This document shows, piece by piece, positions 1-11,580 of a stretch of 64,000 nt of DNA (position 1 is the stretch's first letter; every line of letters begins with the position of its first letter). The position numbers were made by a program, and so were the translations under genes. This DNA comes from Druceiella hillmani (Eukaryota > Arthropoda > Insecta > Lepidoptera > Hepialidae). The notes below the pieces were generated by a model. That model searched no databases and was not told the origin of the DNA. It saw only the letters and a program-made list of their open reading frames with translations. The stretch covers positions 11,482,501 through 11,546,500 of the forward strand of contig JAYKKI010000063.1 in assembly GCA_039881145.1 (NCBI GenBank), read 5' to 3'.

Positions 1-1463
1 ATAATTCCTTATCTCGCATTTGTATTTTAATTAGACAGACCATTCAATCCAGTCTTGTAATCGAGTCACATATTTTCAATTTGAATTCAATAAAATTGAA
101 TCGACTGACATATTTTCAATTCCTTCTTTTCGGCGTTACTTGTAATAGTACGAGAGAGATCGCATTTTTTTCACAGGTTTTTTTTTCACTTGAAACTGTC
201 ACCACTCCTAGTATGCTATGTAACCAAGGCGCCATTTTGACAAGATGAATTGTCAAACTCGTAGAATTTTATGTTTTATGTATAATTTCTAAATTTACAT
301 AAATTAATTATTCAAAAAGCATTTCAAAAAATAGGTAAATGTTGTGACTTTATATGTGATAGCGCTTCACACAGGAATTTGTTAGATATTGCATTTCACG
401 GGTACGTAAAATATGACAATTCTATAAGCATTTTAGGTTTAAAACATTATCGAATTTTTAATATACACATCAGCCGCATATACATTTTATATTTACTTTT
501 TTTCCTAATTAAGTTATAAATCTTTATAAGTCGTTAATTTCTTTGTAGACATACAGGTTGTTGAAAAAATTTTTACCGTAAAATAAATGCCATTTGGCAT
601 GACGTAAGGAAACTCGGTCTTTAGTTTTGATACATTTTGTACTAAACAAAAGTGTAAAACTCAAGAAAGGATTTTTAAAAGCAAACAAGTATATATTAAC
701 TACGGGTATGTGAACAATATATTGTCGTTAAAAAACAACTTGAAAATTTCATAAATATCCAACTATAAGAGCACAATGAGGATTTATTTTATTTCCACGT
801 TTGTTTAATAGCAAAATATAAGGTGGATTTGGATTTTAAGATGGTTCAAATTTGTCGCGATTATCAATTTCTACGTTTCTCTTAATGACAGATATATAGT
901 GGTCTATTATCAGATAAATCATTTATTTTAAGACTGCTTTTGAGTTTCTTTTCATATTATATAATTTAAAACTTTCTTGACTGTAGACTCATTCAGAAAA
1001 ACAAATCATATAAATGTATCCATACCATGGGAAAGATTATACTGAAGCATTTTTTTTTGTATGAAACTTATTTTCATTATTTATTTATAGATTTCTAAAT
1101 AATGAAACTTTAAACATAATTGATTAAAACAGATGAATCTAAAAATTGTGAATCAAAGTAATATGGTCTACTTAATCAAAACATTTTGGTGAAAGTAATA
1201 TCGAATAAGTAACAAGTAACATTTGTAATATATTACAACGATCTAAACTGTAATTTCTCAGATAAGAAAACCTGGTGACGACTAAATATTTTTTATATTT
1301 TTATAGCAAAAATTATGAACATGACGCAAACCCAGTTTCAATTTTAGCAAAAGTAATCATCCAGAATTACTGAAAAGTAATATCAGAAGGTAGGAATATT
1401 ATTTAAGGTATCCGACATAAATTATTTAAAAATACTGGTTAGAAATGAATAGTTTCACATGCA
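1..1463. other. AT-rich stretch without recognised gene
   Basis: I see no protein-like reading frame, RNA gene or repeat family here. The only compositional departure is a short segment near 215-241 containing GGCGCCATTTTGAC, whose minus strand reads CAAAATGGCGCC and opens a 39-codon frame (235 down to 116). Nothing in that peptide is recognisable. Confidence 0.6.
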
Positions 1464-1553
1464 AATATATATGTGTGTGTATATATATATATATTTACAT
1501 ATATATATTTATATATATGTATATGTATATATTACTTTACTAATATATATATA
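1464..1553. repeat. Interrupted TA/TG microsatellite
   Basis: A run of alternating TA with short TG interruptions, followed by a second shorter TA run. It is simple sequence with no sign of an element boundary. Confidence 0.9.
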
Positions 1554-3529
1554 AATGAAATAGACTCCGCCTTTTGGTTACGGTTTTAATGTTGTTATAT
1601 GTTATCTGCTTCCTAATATTATAAATCTGTGGCACGTAATGACAAATGTCAACTGTTTAATTTTCTAGCTGTCCTGCTCTAACACACAAATATGGTCGAT
1701 CTATATTTCTTTCTTACACACAGCTCTCTTGAAGTACGTTCAAATAATTGTCGTAGCCACATATTGTTTTATTTTGCGATCGTGGCACAGAAAAAAACTT
1801 CACACAGCTATCTATCTATTGTTATTGATTATCAGATTGGCAATAATCGTTACTGTAAATTAATTCGTTAGTTAGCTATATGACAGTTTATTCGCGAAAT
1901 GAAAAATTGGCCCATTGTAAAATAGTGATGTCGCTGTTAAATTGCATTATTTTATTTAAATTGTAGTGCGAATCATTACAGCGCTACACAACTGTCATAT
2001 TTTTATTTTAAAATTTAAGCTATCTACATGATATCTCAAAAACAAATTGAACGGAGCAATCTTTATTCCACATGCAATATTTTGAACGAGGAAATTTGTT
2101 AAACGAAAAGAACGATTTGCAAAAACATATCTTGATACACAATATACTTATAATCATAGCGAGATTAGTTCAATCGAGCAATTTAAACTCAGTATTCATG
2201 CAATGTCGTTACTTTCTTGTTTGTCACGGCCCATTTTGGCCTTCAACCTCCCATAGTTTCCCAATTCAAACTTTCTTTTTCACAAACAAAATATCTATCA
2301 TGTTACCTAATCCTTCGAATAGTTAACATAAAGTTTTTTTAATAATTCAATCGAATTGGTTGTCAGGTTTAAAATAACAAATATGAACAGAGTCAAATAA
2401 TAATTTCTCAATGGAATTACATGGAAGATTAAATTTATAATACATAGCCAATTTTATTGGGTACGTAAAACGTAATTAATAATTAGATAACAGTAGCGCA
2501 CAGTCAGACTTATATATCAGTGATAATCTAGCCTTCTTATTCCATTACTTATTACGATCACAACATAAATAATAAACCTCAGAAAGTAAATGATTTTTCA
2601 AACTGAAAAGAGCTATTTACGTAACACGTACAAAATTTTAAATGACAGTTCACAAGCTAGACTTAACAAAACTATTTTCAAGCTAATTGTTTTCTGAATT
2701 CAATTAACAATTTCTCTGAAATTATCCTCGACATGTCGCTGCGTAATTAATGAGTTTCAATTAACAGTTTCTTGTTTATTCATAAACATAAACCTTTGAA
2801 GCTCGGGCGTTCTCAAAGGAAAGGCTTTTAAATTATAAATAAATAGAAGAATAGGAGCTTTCTCCAGTATTGGAACTGAAAACAAATATTGGTCCTCCGT
2901 CAATTCCAGGGCCATTGTTTATGAAGTACAAATAAATGTTATCATATTTTTGTTATGCCATTTAACAGGAAAAAAACTTGACCACAAGTTAAGAAGCAAA
3001 TTCAAATCAAGATTTCGTTACCAGCCATAATTCTGTGATTTTTTTACTACACATTTCAAATAGGTCTTTTTTAACTTTTTTCTAAAGCTTTTTCTTTGAT
3101 GCTCTGCATGATGGACATTATTTTGTTAAATGTCATATTTCTTTACATCTCATATCATATATTTATGAAATATGCTCATCAAGACTTTTAATTTGATATC
3201 CATAGTCTTTCCAATTGTTGTTTTTTTCACTTTGAATAAAATAGCTATTTTCAATCGTCATGACGTGAATAGCGACATCGCATATCTAAGGACACCCGGG
3301 AAGTTAAGGAGATTCTAACAATATCTCATGTGTCTAAATCGGATTGTCCGTTTTGGCTGTAGAAAATAGCATTCGGACACACCCACACACACACACACGA
3401 TGAACCACGAGAACTACCTTTTCTCACTACACGTCACTTCTGTCACTTGTACCGAGTTGTACGTGCTCAAATTTTCTTTTTCTATATTTAATTTCTTTTT
3501 GATGTCATGTCAAGACATTTAATTTTTAT

Positions 3530-3533
<4 letters not shown>
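1554..3533. other. AT-rich stretch without recognised gene
   Basis: Nothing recognisable on either strand. The longest open frame, 2072-2326 plus strand, has no motif and a composition expected by chance in DNA this AT-rich. A short CA run lies at 3384-3398 inside a slightly more GC-rich patch (about 3290-3480) that matches nothing I know. Confidence 0.6.

Positions 3534-3583
<50 letters not shown>
3534..3583. repeat. (TA)n microsatellite
   Basis: About 25 uninterrupted TA dinucleotides. Confidence 0.97.
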
Positions 3584-3586
<3 letters not shown>

Positions 3587-4060
3587 AAAATTGCAAAAAC
3601 TAGAGTATTTTGTACTACAGCTTATTTAAAAACCCTGAAACGAATTTCACTTAAATTGTCTATAGGTAAATGCCTCGATAACAATATAAAAATTCCTATT
3701 AACGCCAACTGATCGATCATCACATTTTTTGGTTACGAAACCATTTCATTTTTGGTTACAAAAGCTTTAGATAATCATACTCTAAAATATATAATATGAA
3801 GTGTTCTGAAATGTTGAAAAAGTACTAACGAAAAAGATGGCACATTTCATTAATTTGGTTCAAAATTTCTCCATGTCATTTCAATAGAATATTATGTATT
3901 ATAATTATCTTTTTTGCCTTTTCCTCGTGGAATGCTGTTCTGGAGCATTGGCGTAAGAACACTTGATTTCCGATAATGTTAGTATTTACGCTTTCAGGTT
4001 TCTTTAGCACTTGATTGTTATGAGACTGGTAGTCCGGTTTACATTATGATTAGGATACCC

Positions 4061-4102
4061 ATGTTGTGTATGTAAAATATAAATTATGTTGTGTATGTAA
4101 AG

Positions 4103-4150
<48 letters not shown>

Positions 4151-4160
4151 GTATGTAAAA
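4061..4160. repeat. Three copies of a 16-bp direct repeat around a (TA)n tract
   Basis: ATGTTGTGTATGTAAA occurs at 4061, 4086 and 4144. The TA tract (4106-4145) lies between the second and third copies. This looks like local slippage duplication in which the microsatellite expanded inside one repeat unit. Confidence 0.85.
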
Positions 4161-7100
4161 TATATATGCTATAAAACATGGGTCACTTTTAATGCTCTTT
4201 TGTCATACTCATTGCAGATTCCTTCTATAAACATTCTTCTTGAATAAAATGTAAATATAATTTTATCACATAAGTTACAAAGAGCCGTCTTCAAGTAGAG
4301 CTAATTTTGTTGTAGGACGTTATTTACTTATCTAGTTTATATACTGTACTTACTTATGCTACACGAAAAACGAATATTAATTTCATTAATAAGCAAGATT
4401 TTTGTTAATGAATATCGTAAAATATAGAGTTAAATATATGATTTATTAAGGATGTATTTACCAAAAGGAAATTTTATTTTATGTACATTTCTTACAAATC
4501 ATAGGCATTTGGATGAAAATACCTTCTATTCTAATATGTAATAGAAAACATGCTGTAAAGAACAGTTATTTCAACAGAATCTATTCAACTATGTATGTAC
4601 TCGTGTACTTTCCTCAAAGAAAATTTTTTATCGAATTTATTTATATTGAACAATATCCAGTTTTAAGCTATCAAGAAGTAAAACGGTAGTAGTATTGACA
4701 ATCCGGAAATTCCGTACACAATTAAATACATATAGACGTTTTATCTTACATAGTATTTTAATAAATTATTTCTAAATATTAATGTTATTTTTCACTATGT
4801 AAACTTATAATTTTTCATAGTTTTGATATTAGCTAGTTGTGAAGAAGTTTATAAATTTTTGTGGATACACTCAGCAAGGCTTTAAAACATATATTAGATA
4901 AAATTACAAAAATAAAGGTTCTGGAATCATTGCTGTTCGCTCTTTTAATCAATAAGCCATAAAATATGTGAAATTTAAACAGAAAATTGAAAAATTAATG
5001 GGAATGCTCTAATATTTCCGCCTAATCATTTTTGAGCGCTAATTATTGAAATATATTGGCGTTATTATATTTTACAAATATACATATTTCATGTTTCTAC
5101 GTCGTTTTGAGTAAAACGGGAAACAGGTATGGAACTATGGAAGAAATAGGCTAAAGTATCGATACAATAAAAAAAACTCAAAAAATAAGTCTTGAATAAT
5201 GTTTCTCTCCCTGTTTCCTTAGTTAATAAAATTAATACAAATTCATATTCAAACTTCAATATCTAATTTCTAAGTAATTAATTAGGGCGAAGGACATTTC
5301 CCAAGTTCGTTCTCTACGTACGTATTTATTTCAAGCGTCTAATTAGCTAGAGAGCAATAGAGAAAAGTTTGCCTCTTTGAACACGAGGTTGTTTGAACTC
5401 GTCCAAACGTTGCCATAAAATTGTGTTCATGCATATCACATATTGGGACTAAGTGGGGTCTATCGACCTTTTTGTTAGGGTACATGTAAGGATATATTAA
5501 CCACTGTTTAGGTAGAGTGGGATAATTATATAGAAGGATTGTTTTTGTCTGTTATCTAGCAAAACATACTGACATTTTAGGACACGACGTCAATAAATTT
5601 TGCTAAAACAAAATTGGAAAAATATTAGAGTAGACATTTTCTCGTAAATGTGTTTTCGTCAAAAGTTTTATGACTAACGTGTTGTAAGTAAATTTGATTA
5701 AGTATTATTTCTCAGTATGTGGTTTTTTATTAAGAATTATTTAACAATAATTGTTTTATTCAAAATTTAGTTTAATTATGTTCAATATTTTAATTTTATT
5801 TTCACCATCACTGCTGGCACGTTAGTTAAAAGTTGATCTCAATGCCGCTTATCCAACTATGTTTGGCTCTTGGGTTCTAACACTGACTAATTATTTTTTT
5901 GGGTTACACTCCAATTCTTGATTTACGAATTTTACTCATCTACTAGACGTTTATTTATCTGCCTTTGATAACTGTATTTTTTAAAAGATTACGGCGGAAC
6001 CAAAAGAGTTATGATTTAGCATTACCTATACGAGACGTTGGTTAATTAATTAATTAATTTAATTATCAAAAAAATTCCCATGTCCAACTTAGAGATTAAC
6101 CGAAACTGATGACATGTGCAAACACTAGAAGTACAATAGCTTACAGTACACGTGACAAAAATAACAATTAATAAAATAAAAAAACAAATAGTAATTAATT
6201 AAATAAAACTAATTAATTATAAAACATGAATTACCAAGCAGCTCCATAATAGCATTCCTAAAGCGGTCAACCGGGCAGAAAAATTATCAAGATTTCGTTT
6301 CTTTCGCCACCTAGCTAATCTTCAAAAGCAATTCCCATCAGAGTTAAAAATAGTTACATCCGGCCATGTCCATTACAAAATTTTAAAGAAATAAATTAGA
6401 ATAACAATCGGAGACTAGATCCTCTCGAACGATTTTCTACTTAAATCATAATTGAGCATTAAAAGCGCACGTTGAGTAGAATACGATATCATTGTGCATT
6501 TGTTCATATTAAATTGCAGCTTGTTGCTCAGATTCCATTGAAATACTGGTTTTATATAACTTTAAAACAGATCATATTTAGATTGCCTTTCTACCCCCGA
6601 GAGTCCTTTGAAATCATTGTAAAACAGAATACTACATCAGTATTGACAACTGAGGACAAATGAGGACCAGAGAGAGAGAGGAAAAATAACATTGGAGGAG
6701 CAGTACATTAAAAAGGTAAAAGAATGAGGCAATACAGACAGGAGTAAGATAAACAATGAGAAAATATTAAGGCTTGTGAAATTAATTTTAGATTTGGCAT
6801 TTTCCTGACTTCTGAAAGTATCTTTGATAAAGCGAATATTGTTGTAGCAGAGAATACAAAGAAATATCGACAGTTTCACTGCATGTTACCTCTAGCATCA
6901 TATTTAAAATTAATGAAAATTCACAACGCCCGCATACACCCTATAGGCAATAATAAATTTATTTGAATTCATGTAATAATATATGTTTCATTTTTTATTT
7001 CATGCCCAATAACTAACACAAACAATTAGAACGAATTCAGTTTTTTTTCTGTCTTACAACCTTTACCTTTATTAGATCGAAACAAAGTATCATCATATAA

Positions 7101-7682
7101 TCAAATATGTTTACAGAAATATTTTTATCAGTCCGGATAGAATAATTTTTTAAAACTTACTTCAGAATTGTGTTATGGTAAGATAATATTCAGAACTAGT
7201 TTCAAGGACACCCTCACTTAAAACTAGAAGGAAGAATTAAAATAAGTTAAAATGGAGAGATCCAATGCCTTAGGATAGTAAGAAAAAGGTTAAAAGTCAA
7301 TAAAATAAATTTAAAAATGTACAGGTCTCCGCTTAGAGCAGGAGTCCTTAGATATTTCAATCACTAAGTCAGTCAGTTAGACTCACACCTGACCATATAT
7401 TATGTTTCGAACTTACCTAATTGAAAAATGAAAAAAACTAAGATACGAAGAAACGAGAAAAACAGAAGAGGCGAAGTATTTGTATATTTTGGCCATGAAA
7501 CAACTTAAAAATAATTAATTAAAATATAATGTCTTCAATAAACCACTGCAATGACGATGGAACTAGAAATCACCTGACAGTACCTGAAAGAAAGAAATAT
7601 ATTTCAATGGTACAAAAAGGTTTTATTTTGCCGAGAATAAAAAAGTAATGTGTAACTTCAAATTCCTCAGTGACCACCATAG
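4161..7682. other. AT-rich stretch without recognised gene
   Basis: No gene or known repeat family is visible. There is a short TTAA run at 6042-6058 and a slightly GC-richer patch at about 5280-5560 that I could not identify in any of the frames I read. The short frames at 6472-6663 (plus) and 6637-6879 (minus) show no domain. Confidence 0.55.
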
Positions 7683-9967
7683 TTTAAAAGCAACTTTAAA
7701 ATAGATAGCAAGAATTAATCTAAATAAAAAAACTAGCGACAACTTTTTAAAAGCAACTTTAAAATATATAGCAAGAATTAATTTAAATAAAAAAACTAGC
7801 GACAACTTTTTAAAAGCAACTTTCAAATGGCAAGAATTAATCTAAATAAAAAAAACTAGCGACAACATTTTAAAAGCAACTTTAAAATAGATAGCAAGAA
7901 TTAAACTAAATAAAAAAAACTGGCGACAACTTTTTAAAAGCAACTTTAAAATAGATAGCAAGAATTAATCTAAATAAAAAAACTAGCGACAACTTTTTAA
8001 AAGCAACTTTAAAATAGATAGCAAGAATTAATCTAAATAAAAAAACTAGCGACAACTTTTTAAAAGCAACTTTAAAATAGATAGCAAGAATTAACCTAAA
8101 TAAAAAAAACTAGCGACAACTTTTTAAAAGCAACTTTAAAATAGATAGCAAGAATTAACCTAAATAAAAAAAACTAGCGACAACTTTTTAAAAGCAACTT
8201 TCAAATGGCAAGAATTAATCTAAATAAAAAAAACTAGCGACAACTTTTTAAAAGCAACTTTAAAATAGGTAGCAAGAATTAATCTAAATAAAAAAAACTA
8301 GCGACAACTTTTTAAAAGCAACTTTAAAATAGATAGCAAGAATTAACCTAAATAAAAAAAACTAGTGACAACTTTTTAAAAGCAACTTTGAAATAGATAG
8401 CAAGAATTAATCTAAATAAAAAAAACTAGCGACAACTTTTTAAAAGCAACTTTAAAATAGATAGCAGGAATTAATCTAAATAAAAAAAAGTAGCGACAAC
8501 TTGTTAAAAGCAACTTTAAAATAGATAGCAAGAATTAATCTAAATAAAAAAAAATAGCGACAACTTTTTAAAAGCAACTTTAAAACAGATAGCAAGAATT
8601 AATCTAAATAAAAAAAATTAGCTACAACTTTTTAAAAGCAACTTTAAAATAGATAGCAAGAATTAATCTAAATAAAAAAAAATAGCGACAACTTTTTAAA
8701 AGCAACTTTAAAATAGATAGCAAGAATTAACCTAAATAAAAAAAACTAGTGACAACTTTTTAAAAGCAACTTTAAAATAGATAGCAAGAATTAACCTAAA
8801 TAAAAAAAACTAGTGACAACTTTTTAAAAGCAACTTTGAAATAGATAGCAAGAATTAATCTAAATAAAAAAAACTAGCGACAACTTTTTAAAAGCAACTT
8901 TAAAATAGATAGCAGGAATTAATCTAAATAAAAAAAAGTAGCGACAACTTGTTAAAAGCAACTTTAAAATAGATAGCAAGAATTAATCTAAATAAAAAAA
9001 AATAGCGACAACTTTTTAAAAGCAACTTTAAAACAGATAGCAAGAATTAATCTAAATAAAAAAAATTAGCTACAACTTTTTAAAAGCAACTTTAAAATAG
9101 ATAGCAAGAATTAATCAAAATAAAAAGAATAGCGACAACTTTTTAAAAGCAACTTTAAAATAGATAGCAAGAATTAATCTAAATAAAAAAACTAGCGACA
9201 ACTTTTTAAAAGCAACTTTAAAATAGATAGCAGGAATTAATCTAAATAAAAAAAAGTAGCGACAACTTGTTAAAAGCAACTTTAAAATAGATAGCAAGAA
9301 TTAATCTAAATAAAAAAAAATAGCGACAACTTTTTAAAAGCAACTTTAAAACAGATAGCAAGAATTAATCTAAATAAAAAAAATTAGCTACAACTTTTTA
9401 AAAGCAACTTTAAAATAGATAGCAAGAATTAATCTAAATAAAAAAAACTAGCGACAACTTTTTAAAAGCAACTTTAAAATAGATAGCAAGAATTAACCTA
9501 AATAAAAAAAACTAGTGACAACTTTTTAAAAGCAACTTTGAAATAGATAGCAAGAATTAATCTAAATAAAAAAAACTAGCGACAACTTTTTAAAAGCAAC
9601 TTTAAAATAGATAGCAGGAATTAATCTAAATAAAAGAAAGTAGCGACAACTTGTTAAAAGCAACTTTAAAATAGATAGCAAGAATTAATCTAAATAAAAA
9701 AAAATAGCGACAACTTTTTAAAAGCAACTTTAAAACAGATAGCAAGAATTAATCTAAATAAAAAAAATTAGCTACAACTTTTTAAAAGCAACTTTAAAAT
9801 AGATAGCAAGAATTAACCTAAATAAAAAAAACTAGCGACAACTTTTTAAAAGCCGCTTTAAAATAGATAGCAAGAATTACCCTAAATAAAAAAAAACTAG
9901 CGACAACTTTTTAAAAGCAACTTTAAAATAGATAGCAAGAATTAACCTAATAAAAAAAACTAGCGAC
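7683..9967. repeat. Satellite block, ~64-bp unit, about 36 copies, with higher-order structure
   Basis: The unit contains, in order, GCAACTTTAAAATAGATAGC, AAGAATTAATCTAAATA, an A-run of 6-9 and CTAGCGACAACTTTTTAAAA. The block is about 2.28 kb, giving about 36 units of 63-65 bp; most length variation is in the A-run. Variants recur in fixed order: GCAGGAATT plus AACTTGTTAAAA, then AAAATAGCGAC, then AAACAGATAG, then ATTAGCTACAAC. This series starts near 8466, 8912, 9231 and 9616, that is, at steps of about seven, five and six units. Short minus-strand frames repeating a 21-residue peptide arise where the unit is exactly 63 bp and are not genes. Confidence 0.97.
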
Positions 9968-10156
9968 GTGTATAAACAATCATGAAAACTTGTTAAAAGT
10001 TCAATAAGATTATTTATATGAAACCATATTTTAAAGCTGTAGACGCACTGAAATATCTAAGAAACTCCAAAAGAACCCGTCCATCATAAGAAAAGTAGTT
10101 GTAGAACTCAAATAGAAACAAGCTTTATTAAACAAATAAAGGCGGGAAGATAAAAC

Positions 10157-10489
10157 AAAGCTGTAGAGTACTTAGCGAGTTGTATCGAAAAATAAAGAGA
10201 AAAATTATAAATAACATCAAGAAATACAGACCAGAAACTATACTACAATTCATAAAAAAAATTAAGAGCAGTAAAAAACGTAAGCAAGTACTTCATTAAC
10301 AACAAAAAACGTTTACTCAATTACAAAACTGACAAACTGCCCATCACGAATGTCTTGCCCACATAAAGCCTTCTTAGTTGTTCTATTAAGACGATTATCA
10401 AATATCTTTGACAGAAAGGACTCAATTGAATGAAAAGCATGCATGACTTTATTTAGAAGTTAAGACTAAGATACATGTATATATGAATA

Positions 10490-10536
<47 letters not shown>

Positions 10537-10840
10537 TTAGAAAAGTATTTTGTAATTAATAAAATAAGGATTTATATAATAGCTTGATAGATGGCTCCAA
10601 AGTGTTTGACTCTATCTCCCATAATTCAATATGGAATGTTTTGTCGGAGCAAAGGAAGGGTACTGAGTATATTAATATTCTCAAGGAAATTTACAAAAAC
10701 TGCACTTCAGGGGTCAAGCTAGAAAAGCAAGTGTCACCATTCTGTACAAAGTATAATAATGGTCTGAGAATGCTAGCAAAATATCCATCATGCTTAAGTT
10801 TTACGAACAATATGTTATTGGTACCAAAACATTAAAAAGA
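10157..10840 (+). pseudogene. RTE-type non-LTR retrotransposon fragment (linker and reverse transcriptase), decayed
   Basis: Two coding traces of an RTE-like reverse transcriptase are visible. The first (10157-10299) reads KAVEYLA, then after a frame change ELYRKIKRKIINNIKKYR, ending in stops; it resembles the basic linker between endonuclease and reverse transcriptase. The second (10584-10745) reads KVFDSISHNSIWNVL, then YINILKEIYKNCTSGVKLEK, matching the RTE block of the type AFDSVEHxxIWxxL...YIxxLKxIY. The catalytic tyrosine/aspartate motif further on is absent, and the frame carries unrelated residues to its stop at 10835. A TA microsatellite (10494-10528) lies between the traces. Clearly non-functional. 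The clade call comes from remembered family patterns, not a search. Confidence 0.7.
10494..10528. repeat. (AT)n microsatellite inside the RTE relic
   Basis: About 17 AT dinucleotides, continuing into TATGTATGTATT. It separates the two coding traces of the retrotransposon fragment. Confidence 0.95.
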
Positions 10841-11206
10841 ATATGTGATGGAATCACTAAATTTTGAAAAAATTCAACCTTGTAATGTGTCGAAGACATC
10901 ATTTTCATAAATTTCTCTTGGACATCTTATCTTGTTCAAGATTTTTACAAAGAAATAAATAGACAGAAGACTGAACGGCTACAGCGCGCGGTTCTCACGC
11001 TACCGATGAATCATACTAAAAATACAAGAAAAATAAAAAAAAACTATAAACAATTTTCAAATACTAATATTACTAATACTCCAACAGTACTTGAAGTTTT
11101 AAAATATAATTGTAAGGAATATATAAAGCTATAAATAAAATATAAATAAAAAATGATCGACAGCCACAATTACATTTATTTATATTTATTGATCTGAAGT
11201 AAGGGG

Positions 11207-11580
11207 TCTGAAGTAAACTCCGACAAAACTTTAATCAAAATGGGACAATGTGTGAACCATACTAATAAACACATGATATAGTCACAATTTAATACTAACT
11301 CAACCAACCTCATGTTACATTACAAGCATGGCTGGACGATCTCGCAACAAGAGTAGTAGACTTATCATTATATTATACATGTACTTATATAAGAGTTCCA
11401 GCAGAGAAGAATAAGATCTAGAACCTGATCTGTAAAACAACATAACCATAGGAACGGCTTATCGCGGCAGTTACCTTTCACTACTATACGCGCGCAGCCT
11501 GCCAAAAAAATCAGGAAATACTTCAGATTATAAATGAAGACAATATGTACGCCTATAAACCAATGACAATAGCCTGCAAA
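11207..11580 (+). repeat. Dispersed repeat family X, copy 1
   Basis: This segment aligns with 31921-32265 in the same orientation. Shared landmarks in order are GGTCTGA, a GTGTGA(A/G) word followed by CA(T/C)ACTAATAAA, TCACAATTTAA, TCAACC/TCAACTTCA, AGCAGACTTAT-like, CTTTAGAAC/TCTAGAACCTGA, AACATA(G)CA and a CGCG-containing stretch. No coding trace is visible, so it is probably a non-autonomous element. Boundaries are approximate. Confidence 0.65.

Noticed and set aside
116..235. 39-codon minus frame starting ATGGCGCC
   Set aside because: Too short, no recognisable residues, and no supporting promoter or splice context.
9115..9297. Repeated-peptide minus frames inside the satellite
   Set aside because: They only reflect units whose length is a multiple of three.
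10920..11030. ERLQRAVLTLP stretch as retrotransposon C-terminus
   Set aside because: Too short and without the surrounding conserved residues.
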